Source: Neoceratodus forsteri (lineage: Eukaryota > Chordata > Ceratodontiformes > Ceratodontidae). Taken from it: a DNA stretch of 64,000 nucleotides. The position numbers and the translations under genes are program-made. This document shows positions 12,990 to 23,859 of this stretch, in pieces (position 1 is the first letter of the stretch; every line of letters starts with the position of its first letter). The stretch is taken from the NCBI GenBank assembly GCA_016271365.2, contig CM057456.1, positions 1,397,883,001-1,397,947,000 on the forward strand. The letters are read 5' to 3'. The notes beneath the pieces were generated by a model. That model ran no database searches and had not been told where the DNA came from. It saw nothing but the letters and a program-made list of their open reading frames with translations.

Positions 12990-13560
12990 CCCCCAAGAAT
13001 ACATTGCATTTATGTAAATATTTTAGGGTCTAACTGGACCAGTACCTCAACTTCTCCATCCACATTGACTCAACATTCTCAATGCTCCGCCTCTGTCTCC
13101 TTTTCTCTAGACCCACCATTGTAGCAGATTCTGCATTATTCTGGATGGTTGATTGGAGATTGTTGTCGAAATTATGCACTTGTTATTTAATTCTAGGGAA
13201 ATTGTCTATGGGACACAACATTCAATTCCTCCTTACTCCAACTGAATCCAATATTTTTTGTCTTCTGCAGTATCTCCCTCAATTGTCCCCCTTGTACCCC
13301 ACCCCCACCCACCGTATATGATATGTACAGTACTCCAGCCTAGATTGGTCTTCCCTGGATGGGCAAAGACTTATGTGTGGTGTCCTACTTACTTTCAAGT
13401 TCCTGTCTAACAACCTTCCAGATTATCTTTCTCCCACTGCCAACCCCTCTCCCCAAAACAATTCTCTCTCTTTCCTGTCTGGTAAATGTTGCCCTGCTGC
13501 AGGCTGCACTCTCCATGTAAGTTCACTCCCTCTGGACTTTTCCTCTCCCATCCCTCCCAG
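12990..13560 (+). mobile_element. Possible L2-like LINE C-terminal remnant
   Basis: Around 13340-13440 the plus strand reads a SLDWSSLDGQRLM...LLTFKFLSNNLPDYLS pattern. It resembles the L2-like C-terminal consensus LHWLPVxxRI...LLTFKALxxLAPxYLS. The upstream NFSIHIDSTFS near 13040-13075 fits the preceding 'LSFxxHI' segment. The match is weak and depends on a few residues. Confidence 0.4.
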
Positions 13561-15264
13561 CTCAGATTTCCATATTTTATCCCTCATGTGGCAGTTTCAG
13601 GAGTTGACTAGTCCTTGCTGCTGCTGCTACTCCTTTCCAATAGGACTGACAGACTGTTCTGCTGAAAATCAGAATACCCTCCCAGAACCATGGCTCTCTC
13701 ATAGACCAAAATAAAGACTTAAGCAGCTGTGTCCAGTTCCAAGTCTGTGAGTGTCACTTCTTGGTTTCTGCACTGACTGCATGATGAGGGTAGAGAGAGA
13801 GCAGTTCATGGTTCCAGCATTTGCTGGTGATGGAGAGGGATAAAGAGCATGTGCCCCACTCGGGTGTTGTTGGTATGGGGGAGGAAGCGTGACAGACAGC
13901 ACTTCATTGCTGGTGATGGGAGGGAGAAAGAGCACACATGTGTTGCTGGCACACTGAGTCACGTCAGACAGCACTGGTACCAGTGGTGAGGATCGCAGGC
14001 TTCATCAGCCAATCCTCACTAGTGACAAAAAAGAAATCATTGTGATTTGGAGGCAGCATAACAAAAGATGCAGTGCCAAGGGTCAAAGGAAGACAGGAGT
14101 GAGACACAATGAGAGGGGAGAATGAGAGAGAGATAGGAATGACTGGAGTGTGGGAAAGAGGCCTACCCTAGGGCTAAACTATGCTGTAAGAAAAAACAGT
14201 TATCATCACACTTAGAAAAGAGAATTCTGAGAGAGAGAGAGAGAGAGAGAGAAAGAGGAAAAGAGAGAGAGAAAATCAATCGGAGGTTATATTGCTTTGC
14301 TGAGGCCTGGTTGCCTACCCTCATTACTGTGCCTATAAAAAAAAACACAGCACAAAATAATCATTAAGCAGCAGACAGATTGAAAAAAAAAGACTAAAGT
14401 AATAAAATAGACTTCAGAGAGAGAGAGAAAAGGAGGCAGACTGTGCCGCTGCCTGCACCAGCCTTCAGGTTGTGAGAAAAAAAAACATATAGCACATTAA
14501 AAACAGATTGAGTTAGTGAGAGAAGAATACATCAGAGGATTCTGTGCTGACTGCCTGTACCTGCCTGCATGTCTCATAGTTCTCCCCTCCTAGTGAGCAC
14601 CTGGCTTGTAGTCTCCCTTCCACAATGGTGGTTTTATTTTGTTATATAAATTATTATTTAAAGTTATTCACATTGCCTCTATGTGCTGAAAACTGCAGCG
14701 TTGGATACTTTCATACTATTTTCCACATTTATTAAAATATTTATAAATAATCAGACTTAACCAGAATTAATGAGAACCTCCCATCCCAGTTCTTATTTAA
14801 TAAGGGTCAGAACTTTACCAGTTTTGCCTGCCCTACTTTCAAGGTAGCCAGTAGTGAATCTACACTGCACTAATATCAAAACTTCACCCTTCATGATGGT
14901 AACTATAAGTATTATCTAATGCTTTTACTTAAAGGCAGCCATATTTGTTAGTGGGTAAAACAATTTCATCATATAGTTTTTAGCAAATGTATTTCTGACA
15001 TCCTCAAATTCCTACTCAGTATATTTTTAGTTTTCTCTGTCATTGCTAAAACAGTTTTTGCTTTTACAACTACCTTTGTAAGTAATGACTCACGTCATTA
15101 AAGATGGCCACCACTGGCACTTCTTAAAGATCTCTTCCGCTAACATTACCTGTTAAATGTACATGCTAGAGTCATACTGTAGATGTATTAAGATGGTGCT
15201 ATCACACGTTTCTGACGGTAAACAGCTCACTACTCTGCCAGGAGTCACAGTCACTTTTGTTTCA
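13561..15264. other. No gene recognised; GA microsatellites
   Basis: At 13795-13975 two or three degenerate copies of a 'ttgctggtgatgg...agagg' phrase suggest an old minisatellite. GA runs occur at 14229-14272 and 14416-14430. The rest is AT-rich without recognisable motifs. Confidence 0.4.
14229..14272. repeat. (GA)n microsatellite
   Basis: An imperfect GA run with interspersed GAAA units. Confidence 0.9.
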
Positions 15265-16210
15265 AAATAATAATAATAAAAAACAAGTTCTATATTTGGA
15301 AATCAATACTGTGGATGGCATTGCCATTAAGCAGGTGGATTCATACAACTACCTCTGTGTCTGATTAGATACATGCCTAGGTTGGGATATTTATATAGGC
15401 TCCTTATAAAAATACAAATAGGAAGTTGAGCGCCCTATATAAATATAAAAGTTCATGACTAGAGAGGTCCGATTGAGTGTGGTTAACTCTCTTCTACTCC
15501 CAGTGATTGACTATGGTGACTTGCTTTATGAAGGGCTTCTGAAAAGTATATAGGTAGAGTGGATTCAGTTTTTGAAGGTCATCTCGTTTTGTATTGGATG
15601 CCCCCACAGAACTCATAGGTGCATACTATTTAGGGAATTAAATTGGCTTAGACCCGTAGTGAGAAGAGATTTACATATGTTACAATTTATGATTAAGGTT
15701 TGGTATGGGGAAGTACCTAATCATATTATTGACCTTTTTGAGGTTAGGAAAATAAAGGAAAGTTTGAGGGACTCTGCTGGAACCCAGTTTGTCCCAATTA
15801 AATGTAATCTGAACATTGGAAAATCATCTGTACTTGCTAGAGGAATTAGTTTATGGAATAAATCTCCTTCAGACTTGAGGAGTAATAGAACCAGATATAA
15901 TAAAAGTGAACTAAGGAAATGGTGTACATCTGTTCTAAACAATACCACAACATGTAATAATTGTTGGCACTTCAAAGTATGTATTGTGTAATGAGATTGA
16001 CTGTTTTTATTTTAATTTTCTTTTTTCCTTTTTCTTTTATTTATTATTGTATTGTTAATTGTCCTAATTATATGTGGTGTACTAGTGATTGATGCTATGT
16101 TATTTAATGTGGAATCGTATTTTATTGCAATATGGAACTTCATTGAAAATGAGCTCCGCTCAATTGAATGTATCCATTTATTAGTACATGAATAAAAATT
16201 ATTTACTACT
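15265..16210 (+). mobile_element. LINE ORF2 C-terminal fragment with 3' tail
   Basis: From about 15290 the sequence reads a run with VDSYNYL near 15340, LPVIDYGDLLYEGLL near 15500-15540, then an open stretch (15572-15991) containing RELNWLRPVVRRDL, FMIKVWYGEVPNHIIDLF and RGISLWNKSPSDLRS. This is the standard end of L2/jockey-like LINE proteins ('YLGV...VIDYGD...LNWLP...LWNSLPSDLRS'). Two stops upstream of 15572 make it a pseudogene. The open part ends with a stop at about 15989, and an AT-rich 3' region continues to about 16200. It lacks the RT catalytic core (5' truncated). Confidence 0.75.
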
Positions 16211-16499
16211 ACTTTTACTAGGATATTTGATTTTTTCATGTTGGGCAATGGGCATGCTATGGGTTTGACAACTTTTAAAATGTCAAAATCCTGTATCTTT
16301 GTTTGGGAATGAATGAAAGCAAAAGAAAATGAGTACCATGATATTTTGCCAGACAAACATTACTGCTGAATGCTGAAAAAAGAAACTACATGGTTACTAA
16401 CTAATGCTTTACAATAATAATAGTAATCATAATAATAACATACAGAGTACCTACATTAGATCAAACCTCAATGAACTGTCAGATTTCAAAATATGCATA

Positions 16500-16920
16500 G
16501 AAACATAAAATTTGATGAGATGAATGCTCTTGTACCCAAGACATCCTGTAACTGTTTGCCATGACCTAAGCGGACTGTTTCTTGCTTATTACAAATTGCT
16601 CCCCTGTTCTGGACTTGTGCTAGTGATATCAATACACCATGATTCTGTGAACAAATTGTTGTCCCCACTATGTCATTTATTTTCCTGTACTTCTGGACTT
16701 GTAAATTATAACAATCTTAATGTTCATATTATGAGCGAGTAATAATCTTAATATCAACAATCTTATCGTCAACTGTTCTTGTAACTTGACTGTTAGATGT
16801 TTGTACTCTGTGTGCCATCTAGCTGGCCTGCGTCATGCCTGAAAAGGGTCCCTGATACCAAGGTACTTAACCAGTTATCAAATGCATGAATAAATTAATT
16901 AATTAAATTAAATAAATAAA
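16500..16920 (+). mobile_element. Possible LINE 3' tail with ATTAA/AAATA end
   Basis: A 'cctgaaaagggtccctgata' phrase lies about 50 bases before a terminal 'aattaattaaataaataaa' run. The LINE tail near 59.4 kb has the comparable 'ccctgaaaaggggact' before an AAAT-rich end. This supports a retroposed 3' end, but no coding part is attached. Confidence 0.35.
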
Positions 16921-17119
16921 GGACCGCTTGACACACCCACTCTGCCTATTTTTATACTTCCTTGTGCGTGAGCAGGAAACATCTTGCGGTAAAACAACAT
17001 TTGAGAGGTGTGTCCGGTATGAATCCAGCTACAGTGGGCTCATCCCTAACAGACCAATGAGCAGGCAACCAGACTGTGACACTAGTCCCAGTTTCATAGC
17101 TGGAAGCTGTTCTCTAGTT

Positions 17120-17165
17120 GAAAGAAATGAAGCACACCAATGACAGTGCTTCATTTCTTTCATTT
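17120..17165. repeat. Short hairpin
   Basis: 'gaaagaaatgaagca' near 17127 is inverted as 'tgcttcatttctttc' near 17146, a 15-bp stem with a small loop. Function unknown. Confidence 0.7.
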
Positions 17166-17369
17166 GCCTAGTGCTGTCAACTAAGCCCTCCTGCTCAGTC
17201 TCACTGCATGCTGACCACCCAGAAACCAGTGCCCTACATTCCCTGCCCCATGCCAACATTGGGGAGGCCAATCCCCATGTTGGCATTATCTAATACCTCC
17301 CTGACACTGGGGAACCCACTCCCAGTGTCCTGAAATAAAGAAAATTTATTCCCTGTCCCCCAATTTCTT

Positions 17370-17640
17370 TTTCCCTGAATTAAGCCCTCCCTCTCTTTCC
17401 CACTGTGTGCTGTCCACCCCACACCTCCATTCCCCATGGCCATGTATACCCTGTCCCCATTGTCTTTTTTCCTGTATTAAGTCCTCCTGCTCCCTTCCAC
17501 TTTGTGCTGTCCGCCCCACACCCTCTGTTCCCCATGGCTATGTATACCCTGTCCCCTGATATCTTTTTTCCTGACTTAAGCCCTCCCTCTCCCTCCCACT
17601 GCATGCTGTCCACCCCGCACCCTCTGTTCCCCATTGGCGT
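17370..17640. repeat. Minisatellite, 97-99 bp period, about 3 copies
   Basis: The anchor 'ctgtccaccccaca' recurs at 17410, 17507 and 17606, so the periods are 97 and 99 bases. A more diverged copy lies upstream near 17190-17250. Because 99 is divisible by three, long open frames appear on both strands. They are low-complexity and should not be read as genes. The array runs directly into the X module that follows. Confidence 0.85.
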
Positions 17641-18240
17641 GCTGACATCGGGGTGCCCAATCCCTGTGTCAACATTATCTACAAACCCCCAAACCTGGGA
17701 CACTGGGGAGCCCATGTTCAGTGTCCTGAAATAAACACTTTTTATATCCTGTAAAAAAAAAACAGTCCCCCAATGTCTTTTTTAACCTGAAAAAAGAAAT
17801 GTCCTCGTCATCTCTTCAGTCTTCCTCCCCATCCTTTCCCTCCTCTGTGCAAACACTCCCCAAACCCCCTTATCCCATACTTACCTCTGAGGTTGGCAGT
17901 TGCAATCTTCTGTGGACCAGGACACTTCTGCACTCTTCAAAGCCAAACTCCGAACTGAAGAATCGAGGTAAGTGCTTCATAATGACTGCTAATGCAGTTT
18001 TCAACTTATGTTACTGTCTCAGCCATTTTTAGGAATTTTGACCCCAGATTTTCAACATGGGGTTCTTGGAAAACTACCTCATGAATAATGGCACTATCAT
18101 TTTGTTACTATGTCCTGAAAGGTGTGTCACACTCGCTGCGCGGAATCACCTTTTAGGACACATTAATGAGGGTCCCTATTAATCGATCAATCACTTTGAT
18201 ATACTAAAATCCCAGCACTAAAGGGTATAAATATGTTTGA
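17640..18240 (+). repeat. X module, copy outside the array
   Basis: This block closely parallels 27230-28130. Shared phrases include 'gctgacatcggggtgc', 'gggacactggggagccca', 'accaggacac.tctgcactc', 'gaa.aatc.aggtaagtgc' and 'attttcaacatgg'. A third, inverted copy lies at about 44480-44720. A polypurine-tract-like 'aaaaaaaaacag' sits near 17753. No coding content. Its presence 4 kb outside the main array shows that X is dispersed independently. Confidence 0.75.
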
Positions 18241-18792
18241 AAATGCCAGCCCCATAGAACTGAATAGGGTGCTCTCATGCAGCCTTCATTTTGTGACATC
18301 ACAAAACAGGGCTGTGTGGGCCCACGTGGGGGTGTGTTTTTCAGACCGGGAAGTTGGTCTTTTTTTTCCCCAGAATACACATTTACAAAATTATGAAGGA
18401 TATAACTTTTGGTACAGATGGGATTTTTATGCCAAACTTCAGCAGCTCGCTACTGAAACAGTAAGGAATCAAACAGACTGGGGCAGGCAGCTCCTAGGAA
18501 GCTGCTCTTTAAGAAAGTTCAGCCGCAGTACCAGTACTAACTATATTCAAATGCAAATAACTTTAAAACAAAACAAGATAGCATAGTGCTGTGAGCATGA
18601 AAGTCGGACAGCACAACATTATCTACAAAATGAGTGGTATTTCATTTATAGATACCTTATAGTTTTTTTTTATAATTAGCAAAAAAGAGCAGAACATGCA
18701 CATTTTTCTTCACTTTTTTAACAAACGAATGCAAAAAAAGATAAACAATCAAAAGCAAATGTCTTTGCATTGACAGAAAGCATCTCTATTGC
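18241..18792. other. No gene recognised
   Basis: AT-rich sequence with an open frame of about 117 codons (18233-18586) lacking any motif or composition that would support coding. Confidence 0.4.
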
Positions 18793-18960
18793 ATAAATGA
18801 AATATACAATGGTGAGCTGTCAGATAAATGATTTATCTGCACTTGTGCTGTTTGACCTGGGACATCTCACTCCTGGCTTAAGCCACTCCCGAGGTCAAAC
18901 AGCACTTGTGTAGATAAATAATTTATCTGACAGCTCACCATTGTATATCTCTTATTTATA
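18793..18960. mobile_element. 168-bp palindromic MITE-like hairpin
   Basis: Nearly the whole element is self-complementary. The left arm 18793-18866 and right arm 18887-18960 share, inverted, 'acaatggtgagctgtcag' and 'cacttgtgctgtttgacct', and the loop is about 20 bases. Ends are AT-rich ('ataaatgaaatata' against 'tatatctcttatttat'). No coding capacity. A tourist- or hAT-like foldback is likely, but no clear target duplication is visible. Confidence 0.8.
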
Positions 18961-19583
18961 TACCGACTTTCCCCCACACTATATGTACTTTAAATATGGG
19001 CAGAGTACCTGACTAATGAAAAGCACTATTAAAATATGTATTTTAACAGAGACTGTCTTAATTTCACATTACAAAAAATATGGGACTCCAACCCTCAAAC
19101 TATAATGTTTCGTTTTTGGTACAGTATTTAATACACCCACATCAAATTGATAATGAATACAGTTTCTGTTTGAGTCCCAGTGCAACCCTGATACCCTTCA
19201 TCACTTTCTCGATGTGGAAAAGAGGGAATGAGCTGAGTGATGAAATGAGAGATGCTCCATCTAACTTTGCATGTTTCTATCTGAATGTCTTACAGAGACT
19301 TCCCACACACAATAGTGGGCTTCCCCAAAAAATGTACGATTAATGAAGCAGCCCCAAATAAATAGAGAACAATGATGGCTCCAAATCAGAACGCTGTAAA
19401 GGGTGCTTTAAGTTTAAGTAGTTATACTAGGAAAAAAGGAAAGCATCGCTGCTATGATCATGGGGCAGAGTAAGTAGAACTCCAACATGTGTTTCTCTCG
19501 TACTGTATACAGTGTTGTACTGTTGTACACCGTGATGATAGTGGGTTTGACTGAGACTTTGTGTGTTCCTGTTTCCTTTGCAG
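18961..19583. other. No gene recognised
   Basis: AT-rich flank without recognisable elements. Confidence 0.3.
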
Positions 19584-19791
19584 TGTCTATTCTCGATATC
19601 CTGCGGGCTTTGGCAGTGCTGATTGCTAGCCTGGCGTCACTACCACCCTCACCAGTCACAGCTGTTCCTGTCCCGGACGCCTCGGGGGAATACTCTGGCT
19701 CGGACCTTGCAGTGCCACGGACATCTCTGTTTCCGGACTGGCTATCGCTAGCGCAGCTTATCCATTACCAGAGTGACCGCCTCAAACTCAG
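19584..19791 (+). other. Candidate exon of unknown gene
   Basis: A good splice acceptor (pyrimidine-rich 'gtttcctttgcag', ending 19583) precedes a 208-base block open in one frame through a consensus donor (AG|GTGAGA at 19791/19792). The block is richer in G+C and CpG than its surroundings. The encoded segment has a hydrophobic SILDILRALAVLIASL start, then a Pro/Ser-rich part and an aromatic end (FPDWLSLAQLIHYQSDRL). I do not recognise the protein. No neighbouring exon is evident. It could equally be a retroelement fragment with fortuitous splice-like ends. Confidence 0.2.
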
Positions 19792-20525
19792 GTGAGACAG
19801 ACAACTGCGAGCGACTCTTTCTTGTCCTCGCCTTCACTTCTTTGCTTTTCTCGGGTCTCTGATTGCAGTCGCAACTCCTTACTACTGCTGTTTGGGGCTG
19901 AGCGTTCGCAGCATCTTCTGCAGTCAGTGCTGGAGTGGTGGGGTAGATGATGAATGAATGTTTTATTTTATTATTTGTTACACGCAAAACTATTTAGGCT
20001 GGGCCTATTTTAAATCAAATGAACTAGGGTCAATAGGGACAGGGTAACAATGGACGAGTTGAACAACATATTTACAAGACATATACAGTTACCGAGGTTG
20101 CCCCCCCACCCCCATTGGGGAAGGTTATAAGCCTAGAGATAGTATACTGGTGGTTGTTTCTTCTAAATACAGCCATAGTATGCCTATCTCCACTTTTCTG
20201 AGCAGTACACCTATTTGTTTACCGTAGTCGTATACCCATTTTTAATTCGCCACTACCCCTTTGTAGAATTTACTCTAGAGGTGATGTCTAGGCAGTTTTT
20301 TTCCGGGCTTTCTCCTGCTGAAAGTAATGCAATGTTGTGGATACGACAGCCAGCGCTGGAGAATCCTGTTCAGTTTGTTTAGCTTCACGGTGAGCTGCTG
20401 TTGTTTTTTTGGCGAGACTGTGTCCATTACGTGAGATGATTCATAGCTGCATTTGCCATGAAACAGAATCATCTGAAATTGAGATGCTGTTGTAGAACAG
20501 CTGGGGAGAATGCGGTATCTATGTC
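19792..20525. other. No gene recognised
   Basis: The first 200 bases are CpG-containing. A 'ttttattattatttgttaca' type run follows near 19960, which resembles the 3' flank of LINE insertions. Nothing definite. Confidence 0.3.
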
Positions 20526-20790
20526 TTCCTTTATATTCGAGTAAACGCCAGTTGCAAGACCTAGTGTCATAGACAGATTAGCCACTAGACAGAAACATCA
20601 GGAACCGAACTTGTCGGACAATACAGGTTTTCCTTTATATTTGAGTAAACATCATTTGTTGGAGCTAGTAGCTAACTTAGCCACTAGATAGAAACATCAG
20701 AAACTGAATGGTAGCTGTACAGTAGGAGGAAGATAGGGTACCTGTGTTTTCCTTTATATTTGAGTAAACATCAGTTGCAAGATGTACCTT
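20526..20790. repeat. Tandem repeat, 104-119 bp, about 2.4 copies
   Basis: 'ttcctttatattcgagtaaac' variants start at 20526, 20630 and 20749. Each is followed by 'agccactaga.agaaacatcag' and related text. Periods are 104 and 119 bases. Confidence 0.8.
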
Positions 20791-21239
20791 TTGGTTAGCC
20801 TGACACTTTTATGGGTCAATCTATTGCAGACATGGTGCAAAGATATAACGTTTTGGGGCTAAACCAGCCGCTGAGAACGGTGTATGTCTAACATGGGTCT
20901 AACCAGGACTAAAAGGTTGGTGGAGGGTATAGGCTCTAGTCAGGCTTTCACACCAATTTTAATATCATTGGCCATTTCCAGGCCAAACAAGTTGATGAGG
21001 ACTTGACCCCCCCACCCTGGTGGATGTGCCCCTGTTGCCTAAAACACATATGTACACATGCACTATAACAACAAGTGTCACACTATCCATGCCCTGTTTT
21101 CCAAAGTCCAACACCTGGCTGCAACTATTCCTTGGAAGGACTTATCAACCCTCATGAGATACAGTATGTAGTTTGCTGATATCTTGTACAGTATATTCCT
21201 TCAAGGCACATCATTTAATTTTTACTGCTACTACTAGTC
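20791..21239. other. No gene recognised
   Basis: The phrase 'gggtctaaccaggactaa' near 20895 resembles 'gggctaaccaggtcttaa' at 21427-21444, suggesting two related LINE tails. No coding region. Confidence 0.3.
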
Positions 21240-21480
21240 ATACACATGCCATTAATCCTAAGGCAAGTGGTTTAGCCCTATATTTTATTTTGTGCCTTTT
21301 TCAAAGCTTTGTTTAATTATTGGGACTGTTAGTGTTTTTGTATTGCTGTGTATTGTTCTTTATGCTTTTTATCTCTGTTGTATTTCCTCCTTGGCAGTCC
21401 ATAAAAATGGGCAGACATCTGTTCATGGGCTAACCAGGTCTTAAATCGAACAACCAATCAATCAATCAACCTGCAGAGCA
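21240..21480 (+). mobile_element. LINE-like 3' end with (AATC)n tail
   Basis: A T-rich 3'-UTR-like segment ends 'ctaaccaggtcttaaatcg' followed by a short AATC run (about 21450-21470), a tail form common in L2-like LINEs. No coding part is attached. Confidence 0.4.
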
Positions 21481-21711
21481 AATAACTTATTTCATATTAT
21501 TTGGCACCTACTTTTGAGCTGGGTCTCTGTCACATGTGATATTATAGCACAATACAGTGACTAGTCAAAGGCTACCTTTTTTTGGAAAGTAATGGGACAT
21601 GGCAGGCAATGTGCAAATTTGTTTCCACCTTGTTAACAACAGCTGAACATCTTAGATAGTGGACACAGATGACGTACCACAACATTTATGATGTTAAACA
21701 TATGGAGGTAT

Positions 21712-21712
21712 A

Positions 21713-21756
<44 letters not shown>
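21712..21756. repeat. (TA)n tract
   Basis: A perfect TA run of about 45 bases. Confidence 0.95.
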
Positions 21757-21761
<5 letters not shown>

Positions 21762-22071
21762 GGGTACAAAATAAATCAATAAAATGCTGTGTCCTGATTG
21801 GACAAAACACCACATACCTCATGCATTATCCACAATGACCACACATCTTAATTTATTTTTATTTTTCACCCCACCATCCAATACAATTCAGGTTATTTTA
21901 TAAAGCATATAATTCTCTACAGGGCATGTAGTCATGCCCTGATATATGCATGTGTTGGATGATTGAACATACTCGGTCCAGTGGCCTCATGCCTCACATC
22001 ACAAACTAAGGCAGAGCATGACCACACACCCTGTATTGATTATCTGTTACATATAAATCAGTCAACCGATC

Positions 22072-22073
<2 letters not shown>
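21757..22073. mobile_element. Foldback element related to the GGCATGACAGGG hairpins
   Basis: Lying between two TA tracts, it contains 'tacagggcatgtagtcatg' on the left (about 21920-21938). A diverged inverse ('gcatgaccacacaccctgta') lies near 22016-22035. Between them is the centre motif 'actcggtccagtggcctcatgcc', like the hairpin centres at 38.98 kb and 57.07 kb. The match is diverged. Confidence 0.5.

Positions 22074-22110
<37 letters not shown>
22074..22110. repeat. (TA)n tract at left boundary of the modular array
   Basis: A TA run directly abutting an F module ('aaaactcaatttaatgcatta'). Confidence 0.95.
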
Positions 22111-22114
<4 letters not shown>

Positions 22115-22445
22115 AAAACTCAATTTAATGCATTAGTTGGGTTGTTCCACAGCGACAAAAGCGAGAAATTCAGTGTTAGGGTTGAAAGCCCCCTGACCAC
22201 TACCCCACCCCAACGGCATTGGGTTGTGCGCTGGGTTAGCCGCCTAACTCTCATCCCATAAGATGTGTGGAAGAAGCAGAGGTATAGGAGAATGGGGTGA
22301 GAGTTAGGACTGACAACTCCAATGCGCACCCCGATGGTGGTTGTGGGTGTCAGCGGGGGGGGTTCAAGGGGGGCTCTCAACCCTAACACCGAATTTCCTC
22401 ACTTTTGTCGCTGTGGAACAACCCTAACTAATGCATTAAACAGAG
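22111..22445. mobile_element. F module (foldback) copy 1
   Basis: The left arm begins 'taatgcattagttgggttg', continues 'ttccacagcgacaaaagcg' and reaches 'gtgttagggttgaaagccc'. The right arm (about 22370-22440) is its inverse: 'ccctaacaccgaatttcct', 'cacttttgtcgctgtgga', 'acaaccctaactaatgcat'. The middle arms also pair ('caacggcattgggttgtgcgc' region against 'caatgcgcaccccgatggtg' region). No coding content. F is the block that adjoins the TA tracts throughout the array. It carries inverted TTAGGGTT/AACCCTAA motifs. Confidence 0.8.
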
Positions 22446-22960
22446 TTTTTTGTCTCTAATTTCCCTTCTTTTTGAGAATGATAATGAGAAATAGTGAATG
22501 CAATGAGGTGGCGGGAGGGCCCCGCACTCCCACCACGTGATGTCTTGTCACATAGTAACACGGTGCCCGCAAATGCAAATGGTAATGCACATGGTGACGC
22601 AAAGCAAAATACAAAGATAAACAGTACTGTAGACACAAATGATTAAAATAACGCAAGTGCAAATGAAAATGCAAAGGGTAACGCACATGGTGCCATAGAC
22701 AGGAACAGTAAGTGAAACTCGTACAGAATCACAAGCAGAAGCGGTAAGGGTAGCAGTAATGTAAGTGCACAGGCTGGTTTTCCCCAAAAGCTGCATAGAG
22801 AAAGACAGTGAGTACAAAGAATGTATGCATAATAATGGATCTCGGAGCAGAAAATGAGGAGTTGGAATACTAAATTGCTTATATTTCAGGAACCATATGA
22901 CGTAGAGAAAAAATTTGAAAGTCATATGATTTATGACTTTCATGGCTAGTTTTGTACTTA
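22446..22960 (-). repeat. H and S modules, inverted copy
   Basis: This is the reverse complement of 24950-25960. It holds 'ccttctttttgagaatgata' at the F junction, the motif 'catgatgtcttgtcacatag', a six-base-periodic tract (about 22560-22770), then the S block with 'ggagttggaatactaaattgc'. Asn-X dipeptide-like reading in one frame is a by-product of the six-base period. Confidence 0.75.
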
Positions 22961-23470
22961 GCCCTGGCGAAGCTAAGCATTTTCAGACAAAAGCCTGTAT
23001 CTGCACCGTTCGAATCACAGGCCCTAGAAAAGCGCGCAAACGCTGTAATGTTATCCTATGGAAAAAAAAAGAGAAGTTCAGAGTGCCATAACTTTGGCTC
23101 CCTGTAATATTTTTTCACCAAACCACTGAAAGGCACATCTGTGAGATGGCTTTCTTCCCTCCAAATTTCAGCCCAAAAGACCAAACCGTTATTTTGCAGC
23201 AGGGCAGCAAAGAATTCCTGTAATGCGGTGGATGCCATAATGTTATCCTAAGGGAAAAAGCGTCAACTTTGGAGTGCTGTAACTTTGCTGCTCCCAGTAA
23301 TATTTTTTCACTGAAACACTGAAAGGCACATCTGTGAGACGTTGGCTGCGTTCCCTCCAAATTTCAGCCAAAAGACCAAACCATTCAGTCGGGCGGCTGG
23401 CCATGGAGGTGAGAGGAGGGCTGTGCCAGTTGCCGGCTGTGAAGGGCGGGGGTGCTGGGTGGGCTGCCAT
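22961..23470 (-). repeat. U module, inverted, two 19x-bp units
   Basis: The anchor 'taatgttatcct' occurs at 23047 and 23238, a spacing of 191. Each unit carries 'ccactgaaaggcacatctg', 'ccctccaaatttcagcc' and 'aaagaccaaacc'. It is the inverted counterpart of the U units at 24640 and 36407. Confidence 0.8.
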
Positions 23471-23484
23471 GGATAGGTGGGGGA

Positions 23485-23765
23485 TGGGGGACTAGACTAC
23501 CAGGTATTATATAAATCATTATTTATTTCATTATGCTGAGAGGTGCTAGACTACCAGGAATATAAAATGTATTTATAATAAACAATACAACTGGCAAATA
23601 GACTACCAGGGATGATGGGAAAATACAGGGAGTGGGGGTAATTAGACTACTAGGGTAATTACATAGTTAATATATTTTATTGGGGGCCACTAGACTACCA
23701 GGGATGTTAATATTTTATTGTGATGAAGCACTAGATTACCAGGGATAGGTACTACATTATTTTGG
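23485..23765. repeat. Degenerate repeats of 'ctagactaccagggat'
   Basis: The phrase recurs at irregular spacing near 23490, 23546, 23597, 23642, 23690 and 23728. The related 'agaccaccagggatattgg' is the core of the inverted arrays inside the 30.27-31.97 kb element, and 'gctagacaccagggatagg' appears at 45039. A shared ancestry is plausible. Confidence 0.6.
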
Positions 23766-23859
23766 TATGCAGATAGTGGCAAGTTTCTGAGCAAAACCCA
23801 CCTTTATTCAACAGTCTAGGGCACCCCCTGGCTACAAAATGTATTTAGAAATCTGGCCA

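Larger units (their letters stand above)
9011..12990. other. No gene recognised; contains short hairpin and simple repeats
   Basis: About 4 kb without a convincing coding region or repeat family. It includes the small hairpin at 9863-9886, a GA run at 11130 and a TA tract at 12744, listed separately. Open frames of about 80-140 codons here lack recognisable motifs, and the longest (12451-12864) runs through the TA tract. Confidence 0.4.

Noticed and set aside
15721..15975. Minus-strand frame of 84 codons
   Set aside because: Shadow of the plus-strand LINE C-terminal coding region.
17405..17734. Open frames on both strands with repeated proline-rich segments
   Set aside because: They follow the 97-99 bp minisatellite and are present in both directions.
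18233..18586. 117-codon frame as a gene
   Set aside because: Composition like the surrounding non-coding DNA and no recognisable domain.
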